Positions 17,289-29,086 are shown, numbered from the stretch's first letter. The stretch is DNA of 64,000 bases from an uncultured Lachnospiraceae bacterium (GCA_945919795.1 CAMEJJ010000001.1:62001-126000); one strand, 5' to 3'. The notes: a model not told the origin generated them from the letters alone. Numbers and translations: made by a program.

Positions 17289-17603
17289 ATGGCCAAAAAA
17301 TTAAATACATTATTGATCTTAGGCGCAACCATCGGTGCCGCAGCCGCAGGAGCATATTTCTATTTAAAGAAACAGGACGAAGCATTTTTTGATGATGAAG
17401 AGGATGACGATGATTTTGATTTCTTTGAAGAAGAAAGCGAAAGCGAACGCAATTATGTACAGTTAAATCCCGGTACAGAAAAAACGGAAGAAAAAGCAGA
17501 AAAACCAGAATCCAAAGAAGAAGTTGTCGAAGAATTCTTTGATGAAGAAGATGAGGATGAAGGCGAAGCAGAAACTACTTCTTTAGAAGATGAAGAAGCT
17601 TAG
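17289..17603 (+). CDS. Small acidic membrane-anchored protein
   Basis: 104 residues. A hydrophobic N-terminal helix (about 5-25, LNTLLILGATIGAAAAGAYF) is followed by a tail made mostly of Asp and Glu. This is the layout of small YtxH-like or signal-anchor proteins, but no family is assigned. Start at 17289 because GGAAAGGAG lies 8 bases before. The TAG stop codon is the TAG of CTTAGCAGCATG, the left boundary of a family B fragment, so the present C-terminus may have been set by that insertion. Confidence 0.7.
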   Translation: MAKKLNTLLILGATIGAAAAGAYFYLKKQDEAFFDDEEDDDDFDFFEEESESERNYVQLNPGTEKTEEKAEKPESKEEVVEEFFDEEDEDEGEAETTSLEDEEA

Positions 17604-17769
17604 CAGCATGACGAGCAAAAATAATGCCCGGTTTCAACTGTTTGAAGACGAAGTCTGAGTTTTGAAACCGGGTATTTCATAAATTTTTGTGAGCATGGCG
17701 CTTAGAAAGTCTAAAAACCGAAGTACGAGGTGGCAAAGATATATATTGGGAACACAAATCCGAAAAGGG
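17599..17769. repeat. Family B palindromic element, right half; bidirectional terminator
   Basis: Starts at CTTAGCAGCATGACGAGC, contains the core stem (AATGCCCGGTTTCAA about 17623-17637 with TTGAAACCGGGTATT 17662-17676), and keeps the entire right arm (CTTAGAAAGTC, CCGAAGTACGAGG, ATATATATTGGGAACACAAA, CCGAAAAGGG). The outer left arm is missing. It lies between converging genes and probably ends both transcripts. Confidence 0.78.
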
Positions 17770-17773
17770 TATT

Positions 17774-19225
17774 TTATTTTATCTCCCATGCCATTTTTAG
17801 TCTCTCAATGCCCTCGCAAATTTCACGCTCTGACATGGATGCATAGCCTAGGATCAACATTGCCAAACCTTCTGTCGGCTTTTCCACCATTTTTTGTTCC
17901 GTTGTTTTCGATATTATCTCACGGTACATGTCATCCAACCGATAATGATTCATGCAGTATACGTGACATCCCTGCTCTTTTGCTTTCTCTAACAACTCTT
18001 CTTCAGTAAGCTTCCTGTCTTTGGCAGTCAAAATCACATGAAGTCCCGCCTGCTCACCGGATATAGTAAAATACTTTCGGAATGGCTTGAGCCTTTCTAA
18101 AAGCAAGTCATGCTTTCCTTTGTAAAGCTTTCTCATCTTATTCAGATACCGTTCAAAATGCCCTTCTTCCAGAAAATGATATAAAATAGCCTGATCGATC
18201 CTGGAAACCGTTGAAGAAACAAACCAGAGCTTTTCATCATATAATTTAACCATTTTCGGCGGAAGAACCATATAGCTGACACGTATGGCAGGTGCTATGG
18301 ACTTGGAAAAGGTGCCCAGATATATGACCTTCCCCTTTCTATCAAGCGCCTGCAAAGAAGGAATAGGCACCCCTTTATATCGGAATTCACTATCGTAATC
18401 GTCTTCAATAATGAAACGTCCCTCTTCTTCATTCGCCCAAGAGAGAATCTCACTCCGCCTTCCTACAGGCATGACAATACCGGTCGGAAACTGGCGAGAC
18501 GGCGTAACATAGGCAATTTCAGCTCCCGATTTACGCAACAAATCCACCCGCATGCCATTTTCATCCAGTTCAATAGGACATACACAGTCTCCTCCGGATG
18601 CAAAAATGCGGGCTGCCCGCATATATGCCGGATTTTCGACCGCAACTCTATGGTTGTTTCCCAGTATTTTTTGCAAAAGCATCAAAAGATAATCATTACC
18701 TGCTCCCACAATTACCCGATCGGGCGTACATAGAACACCGCGGCTTCCGTGAAGATAATTGCAGATGGCTTGTCGCAATCTATAATCTCCTCTCGCATCT
18801 CCCAGAGCAAATATATCTTTGTCTTCATCTAAAAAAACCGTTTTGGAAATCCGTCGCCAGGTATCAAAAGGGAACGCACTGATATCAATACTGTTTGGCG
18901 AGAAATCAAATAGATATTCCTCTTTTACTGCCTGTTCCGCATCTGTCACAGTTACTTCGGCCGGTTGGTAAATACCACTGATTTCACAAACAAAATGGCC
19001 CTTATAGGGGATTGATTCAATATATCCCTCTGATAAGAGCTGTCCATAAGCAAAATCCACCGTGCTCCTTGCAACCTGCAAGTGACTGGCAAGCGCACGG
19101 GTAGAAGGAAGCTTTTGTCCGGCAGACATGCTTCCTTTCCGGATTTCATTCTTTATATAATTGTAAATCTGAAGATACAAGTGATCATCCGAATCTTTTT
19201 GTAACGGGATCATCAGCTCATTCAT
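17774..19225 (-). CDS. MocR-type (GntR/aminotransferase) regulator
   Basis: 483 residues. N-terminal GntR winged helix (about 10-75; SAGQKLPSTRALASHLQVARSTVDFAY) joined to a fold-type I aminotransferase domain (about 110-480) with the PLP lysine in GTFSKSIAPAIR. Members such as PdxR and GabR sense PLP or PLP-amino acid adducts and activate or repress metabolic genes. The start codon overlaps the stop of the DUF2225 gene by 8 bases (ATGAATGA), so the two are co-translated. The target genes cannot be named from context. Confidence 0.9.
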   Translation of the reverse strand: MNELMIPLQKDSDDHLYLQIYNYIKNEIRKGSMSAGQKLPSTRALASHLQVARSTVDFAYGQLLSEGYIESIPYKGHFVCEISGIYQPAEVTVTDAEQAVKEEYLFDFSPNSIDISAFPFDTWRRISKTVFLDEDKDIFALGDARGDYRLRQAICNYLHGSRGVLCTPDRVIVGAGNDYLLMLLQKILGNNHRVAVENPAYMRAARIFASGGDCVCPIELDENGMRVDLLRKSGAEIAYVTPSRQFPTGIVMPVGRRSEILSWANEEEGRFIIEDDYDSEFRYKGVPIPSLQALDRKGKVIYLGTFSKSIAPAIRVSYMVLPPKMVKLYDEKLWFVSSTVSRIDQAILYHFLEEGHFERYLNKMRKLYKGKHDLLLERLKPFRKYFTISGEQAGLHVILTAKDRKLTEEELLEKAKEQGCHVYCMNHYRLDDMYREIISKTTEQKMVEKPTEGLAMLILGYASMSEREICEGIERLKMAWEIK

Positions 19226-20093
19226 TGGCTTTTTGCTCTCTCATTTTTTCTAAAATAATCATTTTTAAATCTCTTGTTTTGTCCTTAATACGAGCCGGTG
19301 TTGTTTTAGAAGATAACAAAGATGCCACCAGTCTGGAAGCGGTATCATATTCCTCAAAACGGATCGCTAGATTCGTCAAGAGAAAATCAAGTGTCATCTG
19401 ATCCATCCCGGCAATCGGAAATGATTCACTTTCTCTTGCATGAATGAATCCATCATATGCATTTCTTAAGAATTGATTTTCCGTCTGTTCATATTCGAGT
19501 TTTTTATTATCATAATTCGGTTCGTCCGGTGAAAGAGCTTCCCGCATACCTCGAAAAAGCCATCCGGTCTTCAAGCAAATATATGCTTTTTCACTTGCTT
19601 TTCCACGCTTTACTATCGCATTAACCAACGCAAGTTTATGACGCTCAAGCGCTTCGTCATAAGTATAATACGGAAACTGTGATTCTTCTTTTTTCGGTTT
19701 AAAGCTACCACAGATATTTTCTTTGATTGCTTTCCGTTGACTTGGCGTTAAATATTGAAATCCTTTCCCATATCCGGCATAACCGCAATAGGGACAGGCA
19801 ATTATATCGTACTTTAATGTATCAATATGCTCATGGCGCGGCCGCAGATCCATATCAGGCTCCATGGAACGCACCCGTCCGGAGCGAACCGCTTTGATCT
19901 TGAACTCACGATCACATACCGGACAGACATAGGTTTTATCAAAAAGAAAATCTTCCTCTCTCACAACCGGCTCTTTATCTGCACTTCCATTTTTGCTATT
20001 TTTTCCATCCTTGTCCGAAGAGTCATAGATATCAAGACCTTCTAGCTTTCCAAGTCCCATATCACTCAATCCGGACAGTAAGTTTTGATCCAT
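19218..20093 (-). CDS. DUF2225 family protein
   Basis: 291 residues. An N-terminal Gly/Ser/Asp/Lys-rich stretch is followed by the DUF2225 domain with two CxxC pairs (CPVC about 57-60, CPYC about 99-102) that probably bind zinc, then a helical region resembling TPRs (LERHKLALVNAIVKRGKASEKAY). Function unknown. It is upstream of, and overlaps, the MocR regulator. Confidence 0.83.
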   Translation of the reverse strand: MDQNLLSGLSDMGLGKLEGLDIYDSSDKDGKNSKNGSADKEPVVREEDFLFDKTYVCPVCDREFKIKAVRSGRVRSMEPDMDLRPRHEHIDTLKYDIIACPYCGYAGYGKGFQYLTPSQRKAIKENICGSFKPKKEESQFPYYTYDEALERHKLALVNAIVKRGKASEKAYICLKTGWLFRGMREALSPDEPNYDNKKLEYEQTENQFLRNAYDGFIHARESESFPIAGMDQMTLDFLLTNLAIRFEEYDTASRLVASLLSSKTTPARIKDKTRDLKMIILEKMREQKANE

Positions 20094-20150
20094 GTAAAAT
20101 CCTTCTCCTATTTATCAAACTCCCGAATAAATATCTTTTGCCTCTGTTGG

Positions 20151-20196
20151 AATCAACGGATTGCTACATACTTTGCGCTCTCGCAACCCTGTTGAT
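20151..20196. repeat. Family C hairpin downstream of glnS
   Basis: AATCAACGGATTGC (20151-20164) pairs with GCAACCCTGTTGAT (20183-20196). The 18-base loop includes ACTTTGCGCTCTC, which also occurs at 60922-60969. It lies immediately after the glnS stop codon and could serve as its terminator, although no strong T run follows. Confidence 0.7.
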
Positions 20197-20197
20197 A

Positions 20198-21895
20198 TCA
20201 TTTGGGAAGTTTAAAAGAACTCTTTAATGATACAATTCGGTTAAATACCAGTTCTTCATCTGTTGAATCCTTGTAATCCACACAGAAGAAACCGTTTCTT
20301 ACAAACTGGAAACTATCGTATGCTTTTGCTCCGCGAATCGCAGGCTCTACATAACAGTTATCCAGTTCTGTCAGAGAATTCGGATTTAAATTCAGACTTC
20401 CGTCTTCATTGTAAACGCCTTTCTCTTCATCGATAATATTTTCGTACAATCTTGTCTTAACCTTGATTGCACTGTGAACCGGAACCCAGTGAATGGTTCC
20501 TTTTACTTTCCTTTCACTAAATCCGCTTCCGGCTTTGGTAGCCGGATCATAGGTGCAGTGAACAACTGTCACTTTTCCGTTTTCATCTTTCTCAAAACCG
20601 ACGCATTTCACAAAATATGCATGCATCAAGCGAACTTCGTTTCCGGGGAAAAGGCGGAAATACTTCTTGGGCGGTTCCTCCATAAAATCATCCCGTTCGA
20701 TATATAACTCTCTTTCAAAAGGCACTTCATGCTCACCAAGCTCAGGATTTTCCATATTGTTAGCAGCAGGCAACATTTCTGTCTGTCCTTCCGGATAGTT
20801 ATCAATTACTAACTTGATCGGATCTAAGACCGCCATCATACGGCTTTTCTTTAATTTCAAATCGTCTCTTAAGCAATATTCGAGCATCGCATAGTCTGCT
20901 GATGCATTTGCCTTGGAAATACCGCACAATTCCACAAATTTGCGAATGGATTCCGGAGTAAAGCCTCTTCTTCTGAGTGCCGCAATGGAAACAAGACGTG
21001 GATCATCCCATCCGTCCACAATGCCATCCTCAACCAGTTTTTTGATATAACGCTTTCCGGTCACAACATTGGTCAGATACATTTTGGCAAACTCAATCTG
21101 TCTCGGAGGATGGGGATATTCTAATTCTCTAACTACCCAGTCATACAATGGTCTGTGATCTTCGAATTCCAATGTGCAGATGGAATGTGTAATTCCCTCA
21201 ATCGCATCTTCAATCGGATGTGCAAAGTCATACATGGGATAAATACACCATTTGTCCCCGGTATTATGATGATGCATATGGGCAACACGATAAATGATGG
21301 GATCACGCATGTTGATATTGGGCGATGCCATATCGATTTTAGCACGCAAAACTTTGCTTCCGTCTTCAAATTCACCGTTTTTCATCCGCTCAAATAAATC
21401 AAGATTTTCTTCTATCGAGCGATCGGAATAAGGATCTTTTTTGCCCGGCTCTGTCAAAGTACCACGATATTCCCTGATTTCTTCTGCAGATAAATCGGAC
21501 ACATAGGCTTTTCCCTTTTTGATTAATTTAACTGCACCTTCATACATCTGATCAAAATAATCGGATGCAAAGAAAAGGCGGTCTTCCCAGTCTGCCCCCA
21601 ACCATGCAATATCCTGTTTGATGGATTCGACAAACTCCGTCTTTTCCTTTGTAGGATTGGTATCGTCAAAGCGCATATTAAACTTTCCGCCATATTTTTG
21701 TGCCAGTCCGTAATTTAAAATAATACTCTTAGCATGTCCAATATGAAGATATCCGTTCGGTTCGGGCGGGAAACGGGTATGAACCGTGTCATAGACACCT
21801 TCCGCCAAATCCTTTTCAATTTCAAGTTCAATAAAATTCTTAGAAACCTTTTCCGTGGTTTCTTCTGTATGATCAACTTTCACTTCATTTTCCAT
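20198..21895 (-). CDS. glnS: Glutaminyl-tRNA synthetase
   Basis: Class I synthetase, 565 residues, attaches Gln to tRNA-Gln. Signature motif 1 is [15 protein letters not shown], followed by the GlnRS-specific DDTNPTKEK. The second lysine loop reads [13 protein letters not shown] followed by GWDDPR, instead of the MSKRKL form of proteobacteria; the lysine is kept. C-terminal anticodon-binding barrels are complete. Start at 21895 because CAGGAG lies 9 bases before; an upstream in-frame ATG (21931) has no ribosome binding site. Only about 45 bases separate it from the large membrane protein upstream, so the two may share a transcript. Confidence 0.95.
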   Translation of the reverse strand: MENEVKVDHTEETTEKVSKNFIELEIEKDLAEGVYDTVHTRFPPEPNGYLHIGHAKSIILNYGLAQKYGGKFNMRFDDTNPTKEKTEFVESIKQDIAWLGADWEDRLFFASDYFDQMYEGAVKLIKKGKAYVSDLSAEEIREYRGTLTEPGKKDPYSDRSIEENLDLFERMKNGEFEDGSKVLRAKIDMASPNINMRDPIIYRVAHMHHHNTGDKWCIYPMYDFAHPIEDAIEGITHSICTLEFEDHRPLYDWVVRELEYPHPPRQIEFAKMYLTNVVTGKRYIKKLVEDGIVDGWDDPRLVSIAALRRRGFTPESIRKFVELCGISKANASADYAMLEYCLRDDLKLKKSRMMAVLDPIKLVIDNYPEGQTEMLPAANNMENPELGEHEVPFERELYIERDDFMEEPPKKYFRLFPGNEVRLMHAYFVKCVGFEKDENGKVTVVHCTYDPATKAGSGFSERKVKGTIHWVPVHSAIKVKTRLYENIIDEEKGVYNEDGSLNLNPNSLTELDNCYVEPAIRGAKAYDSFQFVRNGFFCVDYKDSTDEELVFNRIVSLKSSFKLPK

Positions 21896-21940
21896 ATTAT
21901 GCCACTCCTGCTGTCCCTCAAATTTTTTCAATCTATTTTA

Positions 21941-24010
21941 TCATACTCTATTTTGAGTTTCAATGTTTTGCAAATTCTGATTTTCCGGATTTGCCATGGT
22001 GGAAGCCCCTGCATTCGGCATCATTTGCATAGCCGGCATCGTATTCACACTCGGCGTCGTGTTTGCATCCGCCATCGTTTGCACATCCTGCTGCCGTTTT
22101 TCCAAGTAAATATATAAAAATGAAACGCCCAGAATAACCAGGCCGACAACTAAAAAGATCACAATTCTAGTCAGTGCCTCTGCTTCCTTAAAATCATATC
22201 CGACAAGCTTCAATGCCACAAAAATCAACAAACACAATCCGTAAATCCGGATAGGCTTATCTTTTTTCATAAAGCCTCCGCCAATCATGGCCGCTGCCAG
22301 GATACAGATTAACACACTGCAGATTAACGGATACATTCTTTCTGTAAGTAAGAACAACCACGCAAAAGAAACTGCCGTATATAAATGATAATTCTTGTAT
22401 TGTTTTACAAAGAAAGCGCCGACAAGGATGGCACAGGCAAATACATAACCCAGAATCCGTACCTCATCATTCCTTGCTGCCAGACAGACACACCATACGG
22501 CAATCATGGTATAAACAGCATCCGTCAATGCAAATCCTTTTTTGAAGATAGCTAACAGACGGTTTAAAATAAAAACGATCAGACCACATAAGAGCAAGCG
22601 GAATTCATTTTCGTCCAACCAGAATGCTAAAATTGCATATCCCGCTGCCAAAATATACGGAGCAAAGCACAATTTCGTTTTCCGGTAAAGGAACATGAAA
22701 AGTGCACACATAACCGCAACAGCGACAATTCCCCAGATCATCCAATCTTCATGGTTTCCTACATAAAGCAGAATGCCTGCAAAAACAATATTTCCAAGGA
22801 TATACAACACACGATAGCTGACAAGTTCCGTATTCTTCATACAAATTAAATGAAGCGTAAAAATATTGGCGCACACCAAAATATAAAGTGGCCACATCTG
22901 TAATCCCGAAACATAAAGCAGATGTCCCATAAAAATCACAAGTGGAACCGTACAAGCATACTGGACATAATCGATCACAGCATTCCTAACTTTTAACGGG
23001 CACAAAAAACCTGCCAGATTTAAAACAAAAATTATGATTGCCGGAATCGCAAACTCATATAAATTCTTCAAATCTCCTATCGGAACAAGCGATATATAAC
23101 ATCCCAAAAGACAGATGATACGGATCATTCCGGAGTTCTTTTTATAACTCAGCCAGAAGAAAAATGCCGTAATAAACAACGTAATTACCAAAGCCACGTA
23201 GGACGGAAATATCTTAAGATACAGGTAATTTAAAATAGTGGTAATGTATAATCCTGCAATTCCCAGACCGCTTAAGAAATAAGAAAACTTCTCCAGTCTG
23301 CGGGATAAGAACAATTCCGAAAAAGCAAAAATAGCAATTCCCAGAACATAAAAAATAATTCCCTGCAGAGTCGTACTCATATATTGAAGACCAAAAGTCA
23401 CAAAGGCAATTAGGATAAACAAAATGCCGACAATTCCCAAAACAACCGTACCGAACTTATACTCCAATGTTTTCTCACTCTGCACTTTTGCTCCCGGATT
23501 CGGCGGCACCGGTGCCGAAGCATTGGGTTGATTCCATACCGGCATCTGCGGCTGAATTGGCTGTTGCATCGCGGGCTGTGGTTGCATGGCCGGTTGCGGT
23601 TGCATTACCGGTTGCGATTGCATAGCCGGTTGTGGTTGCATTACCGGTTGCGATTGCATAGCCGATTGTGGTTGCATTACCGGTTGCGATTGCATAGCCG
23701 ATTGTGGTTGTATTACCGGTTGCGATTGCATAGCCGGTTGTGGTTGTCCCGGTGCTGTCTGCGGTTGCAACACCTGCTGCATGGCTGGTTGCAATTCCAA
23801 TCCATTGCGGCGCATATACAGCTGATAGCTTTGCTCCAGATGACGTTCTGCCTTATTAATGCTCTCCTCCGTGGACTGCAACTGACGCAATACCTGATCC
23901 AGATACTGGTTAAATTGATAATCAACCGATTCCTTTTTTAATTGTTCAACTCTTTGTCTAAGAGCCTCAATCCTATCTTCACGAATTGAATTATTCCCCT
24001 GATTTAACAT
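21941..24010 (-). CDS. DUF2339-like large multi-spanning membrane protein with Q/P/M repeats
   Basis: 689 residues. A coiled N-terminus (about 1-75) is followed by a Gln/Pro/Met repeat region (about 80-175; unit like MQSQPVMQPQPA), then some 14-18 hydrophobic helices to the end, with a short Met/Asn-rich cytoplasmic tail. The layout resembles DUF2339 membrane proteins; no activity is known. Start at 24010 because GAGGAAAA is 6 bases before; this start overlaps the end of the GGDEF-EAL gene by 20 bases, suggesting translational coupling to a c-di-GMP enzyme. Confidence 0.7.
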   Translation of the reverse strand: MLNQGNNSIREDRIEALRQRVEQLKKESVDYQFNQYLDQVLRQLQSTEESINKAERHLEQSYQLYMRRNGLELQPAMQQVLQPQTAPGQPQPAMQSQPVIQPQSAMQSQPVMQPQSAMQSQPVMQPQPAMQSQPVMQPQPAMQPQPAMQQPIQPQMPVWNQPNASAPVPPNPGAKVQSEKTLEYKFGTVVLGIVGILFILIAFVTFGLQYMSTTLQGIIFYVLGIAIFAFSELFLSRRLEKFSYFLSGLGIAGLYITTILNYLYLKIFPSYVALVITLFITAFFFWLSYKKNSGMIRIICLLGCYISLVPIGDLKNLYEFAIPAIIIFVLNLAGFLCPLKVRNAVIDYVQYACTVPLVIFMGHLLYVSGLQMWPLYILVCANIFTLHLICMKNTELVSYRVLYILGNIVFAGILLYVGNHEDWMIWGIVAVAVMCALFMFLYRKTKLCFAPYILAAGYAILAFWLDENEFRLLLCGLIVFILNRLLAIFKKGFALTDAVYTMIAVWCVCLAARNDEVRILGYVFACAILVGAFFVKQYKNYHLYTAVSFAWLFLLTERMYPLICSVLICILAAAMIGGGFMKKDKPIRIYGLCLLIFVALKLVGYDFKEAEALTRIVIFLVVGLVILGVSFLYIYLEKRQQDVQTMADANTTPSVNTMPAMQMMPNAGASTMANPENQNLQNIETQNRV
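23575..23752. repeat. 36-base tandem repeats within the membrane protein gene
   Basis: About four to five copies of a 36-base unit (GGTTGCGATTGCATAGCCGG then a GTTGTGGTTGCATTAC part). They encode the 12-residue Gln/Pro/Met repeats. Near identity of copies suggests recent slippage or recombination. Confidence 0.85.
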
Positions 24011-26669
24011 ACTTTTCCTCAAAAGCAGCTCGTGGTAAAGGCTTGTCAAACAAATAACCCTGCACCATTTGTACTTTCATTCCTTCCAAAACTTCAAATT
24101 GTTCTTTTGTTTCTACTCCCTCAATACAAACGTTTACGTCGATAGCTGCTGCTAACTCTGCAACCATTTTGATGAAGGATTGTGAGTACTCATCTTTTGT
24201 AAGATCTTTTACAAAAGTCTGATCAACTTTAATAACATCAAGCGGTATTTCCCGAATATGCTTCAAAGAAGAATATCCGGTTCCGAAATCGTCCAACGCA
24301 ATTCGCACTCCAAGGGCCCGAATGGAATTTAATATCTTCTGCATTCGTTCCATATCATTGATGGCAAGGCTCTCTGTCACTTCCAGCGTCAAATTCTGAG
24401 GAAGCAGGCCACTATCTGATAATGCACATTTTACAACATCCACAATATCGTTTTGTAAAAGCTGAACTACAGAGAGATTGACATTTACTTTGTATTCGGG
24501 ATGCCCGCTATTGTTCCACTTTTTACATGCATAACATGCCTCTCGTAAAACATAGGTGCCAATCGGCGTAATCAATCCGAGATACTCGGCAAGAGGAATA
24601 AAATCTGCCGGTGAAATAAATCCAAGCGCAACCGAATTCCAGCGAACCAGTGCTTCTGCACCCACACAAGGAGTATCTTCTTTTAATACATCAATGATGG
24701 GTTGGAAATAAACGGCAAACTCAGAACATGAATTAACGGTTGCATCACGCATATTTTTTTCCATATCCAAGCGTCTGCTGGAAACAGAAGAAATATTGTC
24801 GGTAAATTTTGCAACCCGGTTTTTTCCGCTTGTCTTTGCCTCATACATTGCAATATCTGCTTTTTTAATCAGCTCTGCCACATTATCCCCATCATCGGGA
24901 TAAGTACAGATACCCATACTCATGGTGCAGTAATATTCGGCATCCTTTAAAAACCACGGCTTACTGAATATCTTTTTGATATCTTCCACAATTTTTTCAT
25001 AGCGCCAGTAATTTTTAGGCGGCACAATAATGACAAACTCATCTCCACCCATGCGATAGCAGGTTTCTTCCACGCCTTCTATTTCCATCAAACCATGCGA
25101 TATGGACTGTAACAGAACATCTCCATACTGGTGTCCCAGACCATCATTGATATGTTTAAAATCATCTAAGTCCAAATACAACAAAACACCTTTTTGTTTG
25201 TTCTGCTTTGCAAGATCTATAAATCTGGCCAGATCGCGTTCACAACACATACGGTTATATAATCCGGTCAGAAAATCCGTATAAGCCTGTTGTTCAATTT
25301 TCTTTTGATAGAGTTTTTTATCGGTAATATCATAAAGTGCATACAGATGAACCTTTCTGGAGTCAATCCACCGGATCAACACATGGTAAAGATCATACCA
25401 CCGCTCCTTTTCGCTGTGCCAGATCTCATAATAACCGTCTTTTAAGCCAACGGGCTGTGCCAGTGATAAAAAATCTTCAATTCGGTTTTCTTTCATTTCA
25501 GTCGAAAAAACCTGTTTAAACAGCTTATTGGCAAACAAAACTTTACCGGTCTGTGAATCTTTGACATAAATACAGGTGCCGACATTATCTAAAATCTCCT
25601 GTAACGATGCATAGGAACCGACCAGGGAATTCTTTTGAATCCGCTTATCCAACAAGCTTTGCAATACTTTGGCTACATCACTGATAAACTTGACATCTTC
25701 TTTGCACCATACACGATTTTTCTCATGCTCAGTCACGCAAAAATACATGGCAGGCTTTTTATTGACATATATGGGTACCGCTACAACCGCTTTAATGTGA
25801 GACTGTAACATTTCCGCATGCATTGTGGCAGATGCCAGCGAATTTGCCGATAAAATCAGAGGCTTTTCTTCTCTTAAAAGTGCGCCACGCGAAATTCCTT
25901 TTACCCTTTGTCCGTTCAGGCGGGATATATTTGGAGCCTGATAAAAAGAAATCAGATCTACATGTTCTTCGTCTCTGGTAATCTGAAACAAACGCGCGGC
26001 AGTAACATCTAAATATTCTCCAACAATTTTTAATATCTGTTTGGTTGTCTCCTCGAAACTTTCCGTACTTTCCAGATACTGAACGACACCGGTCATCGCC
26101 TCTGTCCGCCTGAGAGCCGAACTCATTTCTGTCTCGGAATATTTACTTTTCCGGCTCTCGGATCTGGCAGCCTGAACCTCTTTCTCATTTTGAGTAAGCT
26201 TTCTCTCCACAGTAGCTAACATATCCAGTGCATGATACAATTCATCCAGTGTAATGCCTTCTACCGGAACATCCAGAATCGCGTCGCCTTCCACATCCTT
26301 TAAAACACAGCAAATCAGCCAGCAATTGGTCCGGACACCTTCATCCGTTACTGCTACGGCAGCCAGCTTTACATTTTGATACCGGGTAGATTCCACAATA
26401 ATATCTTCCAGTGTACTGTCTGCAATATGCTTATACACCTGATAAAAATCTTCTTCTGATATATAGTTCTGAATATAAGCTAAGCCCTTCTCGTCTCCTG
26501 ACATCTCTGTCAGCTTTTGACCGTCTTTATCGACACAATAGGCGAATAAACGGGATAAGGTGCAGAAATGATTCTGCACCTTCTGAAGTTCTGCTTTGTT
26601 GAATAATTGTTGCATAAATTCTTTCCCTAATTGATAATCCAAATAAACCGATTGCTCATCACGACACAT
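23991..26669 (-). CDS. GGDEF-EAL protein with PocR-like, GAF and PAS sensor domains
   Basis: 892 residues, no membrane helix. Order: an N-terminal sensor resembling PocR (about 1-130), a coiled linker, a GAF domain (about 200-345), a PAS domain (about 355-450), GGDEF (motif MGGDEF about 538-543) and EAL (EALVRW about 669-674). The EAL catalytic set looks complete: NVNLS, LEVTES, LDDFGTGYSSL, IKVDQTF and EGVET. Both synthesis and breakdown of c-di-GMP are thus possible. The ATG at 26669 has a poor ribosome binding site; an ATG 18 codons later (26615) is an alternative. Confidence 0.93.
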   Translation of the reverse strand: MCRDEQSVYLDYQLGKEFMQQLFNKAELQKVQNHFCTLSRLFAYCVDKDGQKLTEMSGDEKGLAYIQNYISEEDFYQVYKHIADSTLEDIIVESTRYQNVKLAAVAVTDEGVRTNCWLICCVLKDVEGDAILDVPVEGITLDELYHALDMLATVERKLTQNEKEVQAARSESRKSKYSETEMSSALRRTEAMTGVVQYLESTESFEETTKQILKIVGEYLDVTAARLFQITRDEEHVDLISFYQAPNISRLNGQRVKGISRGALLREEKPLILSANSLASATMHAEMLQSHIKAVVAVPIYVNKKPAMYFCVTEHEKNRVWCKEDVKFISDVAKVLQSLLDKRIQKNSLVGSYASLQEILDNVGTCIYVKDSQTGKVLFANKLFKQVFSTEMKENRIEDFLSLAQPVGLKDGYYEIWHSEKERWYDLYHVLIRWIDSRKVHLYALYDITDKKLYQKKIEQQAYTDFLTGLYNRMCCERDLARFIDLAKQNKQKGVLLYLDLDDFKHINDGLGHQYGDVLLQSISHGLMEIEGVEETCYRMGGDEFVIIVPPKNYWRYEKIVEDIKKIFSKPWFLKDAEYYCTMSMGICTYPDDGDNVAELIKKADIAMYEAKTSGKNRVAKFTDNISSVSSRRLDMEKNMRDATVNSCSEFAVYFQPIIDVLKEDTPCVGAEALVRWNSVALGFISPADFIPLAEYLGLITPIGTYVLREACYACKKWNNSGHPEYKVNVNLSVVQLLQNDIVDVVKCALSDSGLLPQNLTLEVTESLAINDMERMQKILNSIRALGVRIALDDFGTGYSSLKHIREIPLDVIKVDQTFVKDLTKDEYSQSFIKMVAELAAAIDVNVCIEGVETKEQFEVLEGMKVQMVQGYLFDKPLPRAAFEEKYVKSGE

Positions 26670-26728
26670 TTTCTATCGTTTTACAAACGTCTAGTGCAAT
26701 GTTTTCGAAATTACTATATCACATTGTA

Positions 26729-28703
<1,975 letters not shown>

Positions 28704-28732
28704 TTTCTTTATGTCCTCTCCTTAAGCAATGA

Positions 28733-28987
28733 TTAACCAAAAATACGTGCCTCATTCATGCGGCTCATCTGCATCTGCGCAGCAAAAATACCGGCAAAAT
28801 CAGGCGTTTCCCCTTTTTTTAGAGGATTCGTATTGAAAACTTCCTCTGAAAGCGACGAAAAATCAGTCTTTGCAGATGTTAAATCACTGTCAATAGCCTG
28901 AACCCTGTCCATACTGCGGGCACTCAATGTATTAGTGTTGTAAATATATGGCTGATATGAATATGCGCCGATTCCTCCAACCTGCAT
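28733..28987 (-). CDS. Small protein of unknown function
   Basis: 84 residues. Tyr- and Asn-rich start (GGIGAYSYQPYIYNTNT), a helical middle and a C-terminus FAAQMQMSRMNEARIFG. No signal peptide, membrane helix or metal site. The ending recalls secreted or flagellar hook-basal peptides but this is not enough for a call. AAAGG precedes the ATG; the gene sits 29 bases before the DUF6106-like gene, so it probably opens that operon. Confidence 0.6.
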   Translation of the reverse strand: MQVGGIGAYSYQPYIYNTNTLSARSMDRVQAIDSDLTSAKTDFSSLSEEVFNTNPLKKGETPDFAGIFAAQMQMSRMNEARIFG

Positions 28988-29057
28988 AAACGTTCACCTT
29001 TCCTTTTGCCTAAGTGTAAGTAATTTTATTTTAATTCAAGATACCATTTACGTCAAT

Positions 29058-29086
29058 AAAAAAAGCCGTATAAAACGGCTTTTTTG
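29058..29086 (-). terminator. Bidirectional terminator after the SCP2 gene
   Basis: AAAAAAGCCGT and ACGGCTTTTTT form a perfect 11-pair stem with a five-base loop, with T runs on both strands. It separates the SCP2 gene from the guaB operon. Confidence 0.88.

Noticed and set aside
21896-21940. T-box leader of glnS
   Set aside because: Only 45 bases separate glnS from the stop codon of the gene before it; no T-box sequence is present there or before hisC.
23528-23941. Plus-strand open frame with Leu/Arg repeats
   Set aside because: Antisense shadow of the 36-base repeats in the membrane protein gene.
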